A model generated the notes under the pieces. It saw only the letters and a list, made by a program, of their open reading frames with translations. It was not told where the DNA came from and did not search any database. Source: an uncultured Novosphingobium sp. (GTDB lineage Bacteria; Pseudomonadota; Alphaproteobacteria; Sphingomonadales; Sphingomonadaceae). From it: DNA of 12,522 nt. The stretch covers positions 1-12,522 of the forward strand of contig CAMPHR010000058.1 of assembly GCA_946886075.1 (NCBI GenBank). The letters are read 5' to 3'. How positions within the stretch are numbered: position 1 is the first letter of the stretch; each line of letters begins with the position of its first letter. The translations under genes were made by a program, and so were the position numbers. Below are positions 5,752-12,522 of the stretch, piece by piece.

Positions 5752-7367
5752 CCGGTGATGGCCACGCCTACTGCTTCGCCAACCTTGATGCCGTCGATGG
5801 CCGCCGACAGGATCCCTCCCGCATAGCCCGCGCCCTCGCCCGCTGGATACAGTCCGGCGACGTTCAAACTCTGAAGATCTTTTCCTCGGGTAATCCGGAT
5901 GGGAGAAGACGTCCGCGTTTCGACACCCGTCATGACGGCATCGGGATGATCATAATTGGCGATCTGCCTGCCGAAAATGGGCAAAGCTTCGCGAAACGCG
6001 TCGATGACAAAGTCGGGCAGGCAGGATGACAAGTCGGTCATCGTGACGCCCGGCTTGTAGGAGGGCACAACCTCGCCCAGCTCTGTGGAAGGCCGCTGCG
6101 CCAGAAAGTCGCCAACTTTCTGGCCAGGCGCCCAGTAGGACGACCCGCCTGCAACGAACGCCTTGCTTTCCCAGTGCCGCTGAAGATCGATGCCCGCCAG
6201 TGGTCCGCCGGGATAGTCCCGCGCCGGATCGATACCAACGACCAAGCCCGAATTGGCGTTGAATTCGGCTCGGCTATACTGGCTCATGCCGTTGGTGACG
6301 ACACGGCCCTCTTCCGACGTGGCAGCGACGACACGGCCGCCCGGGCACATGCAAAAGCTGTAGACGGTGCGGCCATTCTCGCAATGATGGGCGAGGCTGT
6401 AGGCGGCCGCCCCCAACACCGGGTGGCCTGCACAGTTGCCATAGCGCGCGCGATCGATCCAGCTTTGCGGATGTTCGATCCGCACCCCGATGGAAAAGGG
6501 CTTGGCTTCGATATGGACACCGCGCCGGTGCAACATCTCGAATGTAGGGCGGGCACTGTGCCCTACCGCCAACACCACATGGTCCGCCTCGATAAAGCTG
6601 CCGTCCGACAGATGAAGGCCGCGCAGCCGCTGCATGCCATCACCTTGCCGCTCCAATGCCAGCTCATCGACCCGGTGCTGCCAGCGATATTCACCTCCCA
6701 GATCCTCGATCTGGCGGCGAAGGCTTTCGACCATGGTGACGAGCCGGAAGGTCCCGATGTGCGGATGCGCTTCAGTCAGGATGTCTTCGGGCGCGCCCGC
6801 CGCGACAAACTCCTCCAGAACCTTGCGACCCAGGAAGCGCGGATCCTTGACCCGGCAGTAGAGCTTGCCGTCCGAGAAGGTGCCCGCGCCCCCTTCGCCA
6901 AATTGCACATTGCTGTCGGGGTTGAGTTCTGCCCGCCGCCACAGGTCCCAGGTATCCTTGGTTCTTTCACGAACCACCTTGCCACGGTCCAGGATGATGG
7001 GCCGGAAACCCATCTGCGCCAGGATCAACCCCGCGAACAGGCCGCACGGCCCTGCACCGATGACGACGGGCCGTTTGCCCGACCAGCCTTGCGGTGCGCG
7101 GGTGACGAAACGATAGTCTGTGTCCGGGCGGCGGCGCACGTCATGATCATGGGCGAGGCGATCAAGTATGGCGGCTTCATCGGCGAGTTCGACGTCAACT
7201 GTATAGACCAGCTGAATCGCATTCTTGCGCCTGGCGTCATTGCCTCTGCGCACGATCACGTGACGCAGAAGCTCAGATGCTTCTATCCCAAGCCGATCGC
7301 AAATCGCTGCTGGCATCGCGTCGGCCGGGTGGTCGAGGGGCAGCTTAAGGCCGGAGAGGCGCAACAT
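5748..7367 (-). CDS. FAD-dependent oxidoreductase (COG2509-type, function unknown)
   Basis: With the chosen start the protein has 539 residues. A small N-terminal domain of about 95 residues precedes the FAD-binding Rossmann fold, whose dinucleotide motif VVIGAGPCG is at 102-109 and whose ribose-binding acid is Asp127 (ILDRG). Family hallmarks follow: VQFGEGGAGTFSDGKL, the AVGHSAR segment, and the C-terminal YPAGEGAGYAGGI-SAAIDGI that contacts FAD. This group is described as uncharacterised FAD-dependent dehydrogenases; the substrate is unknown. I chose ATG 7367 because AGAGG lies about seven bases upstream and homologous proteins start with this kind of LRL-(L)-LPLDH strand. An upstream ATG at 7412 would add 15 residues of low-complexity sequence. 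It follows the receptor gene by 65 bases on the same strand and is probably in its operon. Confidence 0.88.
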   Translation of the reverse strand: MLRLSGLKLPLDHPADAMPAAICDRLGIEASELLRHVIVRRGNDARRKNAIQLVYTVDVELADEAAILDRLAHDHDVRRRPDTDYRFVTRAPQGWSGKRPVVIGAGPCGLFAGLILAQMGFRPIILDRGKVVRERTKDTWDLWRRAELNPDSNVQFGEGGAGTFSDGKLYCRVKDPRFLGRKVLEEFVAAGAPEDILTEAHPHIGTFRLVTMVESLRRQIEDLGGEYRWQHRVDELALERQGDGMQRLRGLHLSDGSFIEADHVVLAVGHSARPTFEMLHRRGVHIEAKPFSIGVRIEHPQSWIDRARYGNCAGHPVLGAAAYSLAHHCENGRTVYSFCMCPGGRVVAATSEEGRVVTNGMSQYSRAEFNANSGLVVGIDPARDYPGGPLAGIDLQRHWESKAFVAGGSSYWAPGQKVGDFLAQRPSTELGEVVPSYKPGVTMTDLSSCLPDFVIDAFREALPIFGRQIANYDHPDAVMTGVETRTSSPIRITRGKDLQSLNVAGLYPAGEGAGYAGGILSAAIDGIKVGEAVGVAITG

Positions 7368-7432
7368 GGCGCCGCCTCTAGCCGCATTTGCCGCCCCGCT
7401 CCACCCCCTCATGCGGATAGTCCGGCGCCTTT

Positions 7433-9484
7433 TCAGAGACGCGCGCGAAGCCCCGCATAAATGGCGCGTCGTTCTATCGGATAGAAGGCTGCGCTGGCTT
7501 CGTTCGCCGATGTTGCCGGGTCGTCCCGCCTGTAAGTGACGAGCGCCCCAATGTCTCCGATCGCGCGCTTGCCCGTCAGATTGCGGGCGTCAACGAAGAG
7601 GCTGACAGTCTTGGTCAACTGCGCCTGCGCACCGAGGTTGAAAGTCGCGTAGCCACCAACCCGCTTGCTGTTGGCATAGTCGACCCAGGCGCCCTGGGGC
7701 ACCCACTCGACCGCAGGAGCGATGCTGGCGCGCTCCGTCCCCAGCTTCAGCTCGGCGCGATAGAAATGACGGGGGACGACGGGGAGGCGATTGCTGCCGA
7801 ATTGCGCGTCGCTCCGGAACCGGAAATCGCTATATTGATACACCTGCCGCAACGTTGCCCACGGCGTAAATGCCAGGTCCAGCGCTGCCTCGACCCCCTG
7901 ATGCCGCGTGCGCCCCGCGTTGAAGGTGGCAGCAGGGATAACACCCGCCTGCACATTATATTGAAGCAGTTCCCCCTTCAGGTCGGCACGATAGATGCTA
8001 ACATCCCACCGCGCCGGACCCAGGCTCCCGCGCGTGCCGATCTCCGCCGTCCACGCGCGCTGGGCATCAAGCGGCGTGAAGCCGGGCAGCATAACCCCAC
8101 CTGATCCCAATGCTATTTGCCCCAGCTCTATAAAGCCGGGCAATTCGACCGACCGGCTGTAGTTGGCGTAAAACTGCATCGACTGAGAAGGGCTGAACAG
8201 CAGCCCGAATTTGGGCGCGAAGCTGTCGAACTTCGCTTCACCACTTCGACTGGGCGCGAGGCGGTTATCCAGTTCTCGCTCCCCATGGGTATAGATACCG
8301 CCCGCAATCAGCCACAGCCCCTGAACTGGCGCAATCCTCCCCTCGATATAGCTGTTGATCGTCTGGGCGCGCGCCTTTTGGATCAAGGTGGTCGCGCCTG
8401 CCTCACCGTTGATGTTCACAAATTGGCGGAAATCCCCACGGCCGAAGCGAGCCTGCGTCCCGAGCGTGAGCTCCACCGGAAGGCCTCGCAATTCTCCCGC
8501 CAGGTCCAGGCTCGCAAACAGCCCGCGATCTTCCGATTTCTGATCGACCACCTGATAGATGGGATGGTCGAGGGCCTTCGCGTTATAATAGCCTCCAAAA
8601 GCGAGCTGACCGCCGTCCAGCTGCACCGTGGTCCGGTTCTGAAGGCGGATCGAATCGATGTTGCGCGCCTGGTCTCCAGCGAAATTCCCACGTGCCGGAT
8701 CATTCATCGCGTCGTCTTCGGTCAGTGCACCCGAAAGCTTCTGCCTTATCGTCTGCGCGCTGGCGTAGAAGCGGGTTTCCACGCGGTCGCTCAGCTTGAG
8801 CCCGACATTGCCGTTGAAGCGCAGCGCGCGCCTGTCGCCATGTGCCCGGTCACCATCAGACCTGTCAGCCGTAATCGCCGCCCAGGCATCTGCGCGATCG
8901 TCCGCATAGCCATAAGCAGCCTTGGCCCGCAGCGTGCTGAACGAACCGCCATCGATACGCAACTCCGTTCCCGCTGCCGTTCGTCCTGTCGGCGTCACTG
9001 CATTGATTGCGCCGCCAAGGGTCGACCCACCAAGCCGCAACGCGTTGCCGCCGCGATACACCTCCAGATGCTGGAAAATTTGTGGATCCAGTTCCTGAAA
9101 GTCCCCATTGTCATCAGCCATGTTGATCGGAATGCCGTCCTGCAACAACGTCAGGCCGCGCATATGGAACCCTCGCGACAGGCCGGAACCGCGAATGGAA
9201 ATGCGGACCTCCTGACCAAAACGCGGCTGGGTGTAGACGCCCGCCGAAAAGGCCAGCGCGTCGCGCAACGACACGGCAAGCTTGTCCTCGAAATCCTTGG
9301 CAGCGACGATATCAGCGCCACCCGCCGTTCGGCTGATGTTTTCCGCCGCGTCCTCGACGGTCGGCGCAGCGGTTACAATGATGCGGCCTTGATCTTCGGC
9401 TTCCTCAGCCATGGCATGCGCGGACAGTAGCGAACAGGCAAGTGCGCACAGCGAAACGCCGCGCGAAGCGGTATGTATAAACAT
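7433..9484 (-). CDS. TonB-dependent outer-membrane receptor
   Basis: The 683-residue protein has a signal peptide (likely cut after Ala26 in AMA) and a TonB-box-like RIIVTA at 34-39. A plug domain spans about 45-165 (RDALAFSAGVY, ISIRGSGLSRGFHMRG, LLQDGIPIN, LEVYRGGNALRLGGSTLGGAIN). A 22-strand-type barrel fills the rest, with aromatic-rich strands such as YANYSRSVELPGFIELG. The protein ends in GLRARL rather than the frequent final Phe. A GAGGA seven bases before the ATG supports the start. Such receptors import iron chelates, copper, vitamins or sugars with energy from TonB-ExbBD. The plug resembles ferric-chelate (FecA-like) types, and the DUF2946 gene 54 bases upstream favours a metal; the actual substrate is unknown. 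Confidence 0.94.
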   Translation of the reverse strand: MFIHTASRGVSLCALACSLLSAHAMAEEAEDQGRIIVTAAPTVEDAAENISRTAGGADIVAAKDFEDKLAVSLRDALAFSAGVYTQPRFGQEVRISIRGSGLSRGFHMRGLTLLQDGIPINMADDNGDFQELDPQIFQHLEVYRGGNALRLGGSTLGGAINAVTPTGRTAAGTELRIDGGSFSTLRAKAAYGYADDRADAWAAITADRSDGDRAHGDRRALRFNGNVGLKLSDRVETRFYASAQTIRQKLSGALTEDDAMNDPARGNFAGDQARNIDSIRLQNRTTVQLDGGQLAFGGYYNAKALDHPIYQVVDQKSEDRGLFASLDLAGELRGLPVELTLGTQARFGRGDFRQFVNINGEAGATTLIQKARAQTINSYIEGRIAPVQGLWLIAGGIYTHGERELDNRLAPSRSGEAKFDSFAPKFGLLFSPSQSMQFYANYSRSVELPGFIELGQIALGSGGVMLPGFTPLDAQRAWTAEIGTRGSLGPARWDVSIYRADLKGELLQYNVQAGVIPAATFNAGRTRHQGVEAALDLAFTPWATLRQVYQYSDFRFRSDAQFGSNRLPVVPRHFYRAELKLGTERASIAPAVEWVPQGAWVDYANSKRVGGYATFNLGAQAQLTKTVSLFVDARNLTGKRAIGDIGALVTYRRDDPATSANEASAAFYPIERRAIYAGLRARL

Positions 9485-9538
9485 GAATTCATCCTCGTGA
9501 AAAATCGTACCGCACTCAGCGCGGCAAAAGCGACATTG

Positions 9539-9949
9539 TCAGGAGGATGCTGGAGGGCCGGATGATGGCGGTGGGGGCGCGGCAAGCCGGGCAATCAGTC
9601 CCGTCTTGAGTGCAAAGGCGATGGGTCCGAACACCGTCTGCCAGGCAGGCAGGGGCAGATCGGCCAGCGCCAAGGGTGGCACAACCGGCTGCACGGATGC
9701 GGCAAAGGCGCAATGCTGCTGAACTGGGCCGCCCTCATCCGGTGCATGTTGCACCTTGCCCGGCGCTTGCTCGCGATCCACCATCACGCGGACCGCGCCT
9801 TGCCCGGTACAGAGCGTCACCATCACGCCTTCTGAGGTGCGGACGGGCATGAAACCGGCGGGCGTGATCAGTTGGATCGCAAGGACGAGCAATCCCAACG
9901 CGGCCAACAGGCCCCGCGCAAGCTCTGATCGTCTGATCGCCCCGGTCAT
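9539..9949 (-). CDS. DUF2946-like membrane-anchored protein
   Basis: This 136-residue protein has one strong hydrophobic segment at about 12-29, followed by PAGFMP (30-35), a motif I associate with DUF2946. Cys47 in LCTGQG and His79-Cys80 in QHCAFA are the other conserved-type positions and could bind metal. The tail is Pro- and Ser-rich. DUF2946 proteins are of unknown function but are often found next to TonB-dependent metal (copper) receptors, and here the receptor gene follows after 54 bases on the same strand. I chose ATG 9949, seven bases after AAGGGG; a GTG at 9988 would add 13 residues without support. A role in metal uptake or sensing is inference. Confidence 0.7.
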   Translation of the reverse strand: MTGAIRRSELARGLLAALGLLVLAIQLITPAGFMPVRTSEGVMVTLCTGQGAVRVMVDREQAPGKVQHAPDEGGPVQQHCAFAASVQPVVPPLALADLPLPAWQTVFGPIAFALKTGLIARLAAPPPPSSGPPASS

Positions 9950-10009
9950 CGGTGGCCCCTTAACGACCGCTACCCACCCTGTCACCACGCCAAATTGCCC
10001 CAGATCGCA

Positions 10010-10027
10010 CTTGACGTTAACGTAAAG
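10010..10027 (+). promoter_or_regulatory. Palindromic operator, probably for the LiuR-like MerR regulator
   Basis: CTTGACGTTAACGTAAAG is an 18-base inverted repeat with a single mismatched pair. It resembles the recognition sequences known for the LiuR group of MerR-family regulators. It covers the likely -35 of the downstream merR gene, so binding would block its promoter: autorepression is expected. It also lies about 60 bases before the divergent DUF2946 gene and could in principle affect it. Confidence 0.75.
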
Positions 10028-10039
10028 CTCTCCTAGCTA
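10011..10039 (+). promoter_or_regulatory. Promoter of merR and the acyl-CoA dehydrogenase gene
   Basis: TTGACG (10011-10016) is a near-consensus -35, and TAGCTA (10034-10039) is a fair -10 at 17 bases. The spacing is normal and not the stretched 19-20 bases of promoters that MerR proteins activate by twisting, which fits repression. Transcription would begin at about 10045-10047, at the merR ATG, giving a leaderless message. Confidence 0.6.
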
Positions 10040-10046
10040 ATGCGCC

Positions 10047-10457
10047 ATGGACCAGCGCAGCAGCATCGCGGGCATCGAAATGCCCGACCACAAGGAACGG
10101 CAAAGCTACACGATCACCGACCTGTCCGAGGAGTTTGGCGTTACCGCCCGTGCACTCCGCTTCTACGAAGATGAAGGGCTCATCGCGCCCGAGCGCCAGG
10201 GCTTGGCGCGCATCTATTCGCGCCGCGACCGTGCTCGCCTCGCCTGGATCCTGCGCGGCAAACGGGTTGGCTTCAGCCTCGCCGACATCCGCGAGATGAT
10301 CGACCTTTACGACGCGGACGAGGAACATGAGGAGCAACGGCGCGTCACCGTCGCCAAATGCAAGGCGCGCATCGAACTGCTCACCCGTCAAAAAAGCGAC
10401 ATCGATGCCGCGATCGCGGAACTGTCGGACTTCGTAACCGCTCTCGACAGGCCCTGA
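10047..10457 (+). CDS. MerR-family regulator, LiuR-like
   Basis: The 136-residue protein has an N-terminal winged helix-turn-helix at about 20-90 ([25 protein letters not shown], then the wing with [11 protein letters not shown] and [21 protein letters not shown]). A coiled-coil dimerisation helix follows at about 95-132. There are no metal-binding cysteines at the C terminus; the one cysteine, in VAKCKAR, is alone. This type, known from regulation of branched-chain amino acid and fatty acid breakdown, senses acyl-CoA-related or unknown signals. The next gene, 38 bases on, is an acyl-CoA dehydrogenase, which fits. No ribosome binding site precedes the first ATG; an ATG at 10080 is the alternative start. 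The operator at 10010-10027 is its likely target. Confidence 0.88.
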   Translation: MDQRSSIAGIEMPDHKERQSYTITDLSEEFGVTARALRFYEDEGLIAPERQGLARIYSRRDRARLAWILRGKRVGFSLADIREMIDLYDADEEHEEQRRVTVAKCKARIELLTRQKSDIDAAIAELSDFVTALDRP

Positions 10458-10495
10458 CGCATCGCCCTGCCAATAAAGAAATACTGGAGAAGATC

Positions 10496-12298
10496 ATGCC
10501 CAGCTATACCGCCCCCATTCGCGAAACCCGGTTCGTTCTTGATCATGTGGTAGGGCTGGATCGTTATGCGAACCTTCCGGGCTTTGAGAGCGCGACGCCC
10601 GACCTGGTGGACGCCATCCTGACCGAAGGCGGCAAGATCGCAGAAGAAGTGCTCTTCCCCCTGAACGCGGTCGGCGACAAGGAGGGCTGCGTCCGTCATC
10701 CCGACGGCAGCGTGACGACGCCGCCGGGCTTCAAGGAGGCTTTCGACACCTATGTCGCGGGCGGCTGGACCACCCTGCATGCGCCTGTGGAATATGGCGG
10801 GCAAGGTCTCCCCAACGTGGTCGCTGCTGCTGTCGGAGAATATGTGCTGTCCGCCAATCACAGCTTTGAAATGTATCATGGCCTGACCAGCGGAGCGGTG
10901 TCCGCCTTGCTCGCGAAGGGGAGCGAGGAACAGAAGCAGAAATATGTCCCCAACATGGTGTCAGGCAAATGGACCGGCACCATGAACCTGACAGAGCCGC
11001 AAGCCGGCACCGACCTTGGCCTCATCAAGACCAAGGCGGTCAGCCAAGATGACGGCAGCTACTCCATCACTGGGACCAAGATCTTCATTTCCTCTGGCGA
11101 GCAGGACCTCACCGAGAACATCATCCACCTCGTCCTTGCCAAGACGCCGGACGCGCCGGAGGGCAGCAGGGGCATCTCGCTCTTCGTCGTGCCAAAGGTG
11201 CTGGTGAAGGACGATGGCTCGCTGGGTGAGCGCAACGCGGTCTCCTGCGGGTCTCTGGAACATAAGATGGGCATCCACGGCAACGCGACCTGCGTCATGA
11301 ATTATGACGGCGCGAAGGGATGGATTGTGGGCGAGGAGAATAAGGGCCTCGCTGCCATGTTCATCATGATGAACGCCGCGCGGATGTGGGTGGGCATGCA
11401 GGGCCTCGGACAGGCCGAGGTCGCCTTTCAGAACGCTGTCCATTATGCCCGCGACCGGCGGCAAGGCCGCGCCCTGACCGGCCCGCAAGACAAGGACGAA
11501 ACGGCCGACACGCTGTTCGTCCACCCCGATGTCCGGCGCATGCTGATGGAAGCGAAGTCACTGACAGAGGGGCTGCGCGCGCTGATGCTCTGGGGCGCGC
11601 TGCAGGTCGATCTCGCGCAGCACGCTGCCACGGAAGAGGAACGGCAGGCCGCTGACGATCTGGTCCAGCTGCTGACCCCCGTGCTGAAAGGCTATGGCAC
11701 GGACAAGGGCTTCGACGTTGCCGTGATGTGCCAGCAGGTGTTCGGCGGCCACGGCTACATCTGGGAAAATGGCGCTGAACAATATGTGCGCGACGCCCGC
11801 ATCGCCCAGATTTACGAAGGCACCAACGGCATCCAGGCGATGGACCTGGTTGGCCGCAAACTGCCGATGAACGGCGGCCGAGCGTTGCAGGCCTTCCTGA
11901 AGATCGTCGCTGATGAGGTAGCGCAGACGAAGGGCGACCCGAAGCTCGCGGGCGTGGCCGAGGCGCTGGAGAAAGCCAGCGGTCAATTGGGCGCGGCGAC
12001 CATGTGGCTGATGCAGAATGCGATGGAAAACCCCGAGAACGCCGGGGCTGGCGCGGTGCATTACATGCATATCCTGGGGATCGTAGCGACCGGGCTCATG
12101 TGGCTGAGGATGGCGAAGGCAGCGGCAAAGCTGCTGGAAAGCGGCGAAGGCGATACCCGCTATCTGGAAGCGAAGCTGATGACGGCCCGCTTTTTCGCGG
12201 AACGGGTCATGCCCGATGCAGGCGCGCTAAGGCGGAAGATCGAGGGTGGCGCGGAAAGCCTGATGGCAATCGATCCGGATATGTTCTTGGCGGCGTGA
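10496..12298 (+). CDS. Acyl-CoA dehydrogenase, DmdC-like with C-terminal extension
   Basis: The 600-residue flavoprotein oxidises an acyl-CoA to a 2-enoyl-CoA, passing electrons to an electron-transfer flavoprotein. It has the short N-terminal segment [17 protein letters not shown] typical of the long form, the helical N domain to about 157, and the beta domain with [17 protein letters not shown] (159-175). The C-terminal helical domain follows, with the FAD-site motif QVFGGHGYI (414-422) and the catalytic base Glu441 in [12 protein letters not shown]. An extra helical domain covers about 465-590. Length and layout match the group that includes 3-methylmercaptopropionyl-CoA dehydrogenase (DmdC), but related enzymes act on other acyl-CoAs, so the substrate is open. 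GGAG six bases before the ATG fixes the start; the frame remains open farther upstream only because it overlaps merR. Confidence 0.95.
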   Translation: MPSYTAPIRETRFVLDHVVGLDRYANLPGFESATPDLVDAILTEGGKIAEEVLFPLNAVGDKEGCVRHPDGSVTTPPGFKEAFDTYVAGGWTTLHAPVEYGGQGLPNVVAAAVGEYVLSANHSFEMYHGLTSGAVSALLAKGSEEQKQKYVPNMVSGKWTGTMNLTEPQAGTDLGLIKTKAVSQDDGSYSITGTKIFISSGEQDLTENIIHLVLAKTPDAPEGSRGISLFVVPKVLVKDDGSLGERNAVSCGSLEHKMGIHGNATCVMNYDGAKGWIVGEENKGLAAMFIMMNAARMWVGMQGLGQAEVAFQNAVHYARDRRQGRALTGPQDKDETADTLFVHPDVRRMLMEAKSLTEGLRALMLWGALQVDLAQHAATEEERQAADDLVQLLTPVLKGYGTDKGFDVAVMCQQVFGGHGYIWENGAEQYVRDARIAQIYEGTNGIQAMDLVGRKLPMNGGRALQAFLKIVADEVAQTKGDPKLAGVAEALEKASGQLGAATMWLMQNAMENPENAGAGAVHYMHILGIVATGLMWLRMAKAAAKLLESGEGDTRYLEAKLMTARFFAERVMPDAGALRRKIEGGAESLMAIDPDMFLAA

Positions 12299-12355
12299 AA
12301 CGAGGCGCGCGCATAATTTTAGGATGGGAATGACGGAGTGGCTGGGTTGCGGCCA

Positions 12356-12375
12356 TCTCCCCGCTCGCGGGCAGA
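12356..12375. repeat. Imperfect GC palindrome, REP-like
   Basis: TCTCCCCGC and GCGGGCAGA (one mismatched pair) flank a two-base centre. Sequences of this form (TCTCCCCGC-GCGGGGAGA) are common short intergenic palindromes in alphaproteobacteria. It lies 57 bases after the dehydrogenase stop. It may help end transcription or protect the 3' end; no T run follows. Confidence 0.5.
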
Positions 12376-12492
12376 GAGGGCCGAGGTAGGCTTGCGTGGC
12401 ATTCGCATTGCTATGCAGCGCGTCGCGCGCGCCAACCGCTGCCCTTTTTTGCAAGCGGAAGGGTAGTCCTGATTGGGTGGAAAGCAGTCGTT

Positions 12493-12516
12493 CCCCCTCC
12501 CGCAGGCGGGAGGGGG
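12493..12516. repeat. Perfect GC palindrome, REP-like
   Basis: CCCCCTCCCGC (12493-12503) and GCGGGAGGGGG (12506-12516) form perfect 11-base arms around a two-base centre and are followed by TTAGGG. I know this form, with the flanking TTAGGG, as a frequent intergenic repeat in sphingomonad genomes. It is GC-rich with no T run, so it is not a plain terminator. Between the two palindromes (12376-12492) I see no gene; a weak CCGCT/AGCGG pairing around a T run at 12436-12458 has no clear role. Confidence 0.65.
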
Positions 12517-12522
12517 TTAGGG

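Noticed and set aside
7368..7412. N-terminal extension of the FAD oxidoreductase by 15 residues
   Set aside because: The added residues are low-complexity Gly/Ala/Arg sequence, and the ATG at 7367 has a better placed ribosome site.
6174..7460. A 428-codon open frame on the plus strand opposite the FAD oxidoreductase
   Set aside because: The minus-strand frame carries the complete FAD-binding motifs; the plus-strand product shows no known motif.
8117..9430. A 437-codon open frame on the plus strand opposite the receptor gene
   Set aside because: It is a shadow of the GC-rich third positions of the real gene; the product has no recognisable domain, while the minus-strand frame is a full receptor.
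10358..10495. N-terminal extension of the dehydrogenase by 46 residues
   Set aside because: The extension overlaps merR in another frame; the ATG at 10496 has a good ribosome site and gives the normal length and N terminus of the family.
12436..12458. CCGCT and AGCGG around a run of six T as a terminator
   Set aside because: The T run is in the loop and not behind the stem, so it is not an intrinsic terminator on either strand.
1..12522. CRISPR array, tRNA, rRNA, insertion sequence or phage genes
   Set aside because: I saw no regularly spaced direct repeats, no tRNA cloverleaf pattern, no rRNA sequence and no transposase, integrase or phage-like protein.

Overview
The window looks like chromosomal DNA of a Sphingomonadaceae-type alphaproteobacterium (Sphingobium, Sphingomonas, Novosphingobium or a relative). 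The basis is high GC with strong third-position GC in the genes, the L10 and L7/L12 sequences, a DUF6894 protein beside a Crp-type regulator, a secreted TonB-like protein, and GC-rich palindromes of the kind common between alphaproteobacterial genes. The genus is inference, not a database match.

Layout. 1-457: non-coding, with a possible promoter, a clear L10-binding leader RNA and GC hairpins that may attenuate transcription. 458-1432 (+): rplJ and rplL, the ribosomal stalk genes, closed by a strong terminator at 1485-1513. 1537-5453 (-): a regulatory block that reads leftward as TonB-like secreted protein, (terminator), DUF6894 protein, Crp/Fnr-type regulator, GAF-PAS histidine kinase, single-domain response regulator, Hpt protein. 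The kinase, receiver and Hpt genes are tightly packed and together hold three of the parts of a phosphorelay, split over three polypeptides. 5454-5747: AT-richer intergenic DNA with one doubtful small ORF. 5748-9949 (-): a DUF2946 protein, a TonB-dependent outer-membrane receptor and a COG2509-type FAD-dependent oxidoreductase, spaced like one operon. 10047-12298 (+): a LiuR-like MerR regulator behind a near-perfect 18-bp palindromic operator, then a DmdC-like acyl-CoA dehydrogenase of 600 residues. 12299-12522: non-coding, ending in two palindromic repeats.

How the parts may work together. The stalk genes are probably autoregulated through the leader RNA. The Crp/DUF6894 pair and the phosphorelay genes are probably sensing and stress-response functions; an EcfG-like motif lies just before the DUF6894 gene. 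The receptor operon points to uptake of a metal chelate. The MerR-dehydrogenase pair points to regulated breakdown of acyl-CoA substrates.

Most genes belong to known families. I found no clearly new system. The points most worth checking are the split phosphorelay with a TTG-started receiver, the near-leaderless promoters before merR and the DUF6894 gene, the separation of rplJL from rpoBC, and the small ORF at 5593-5751.
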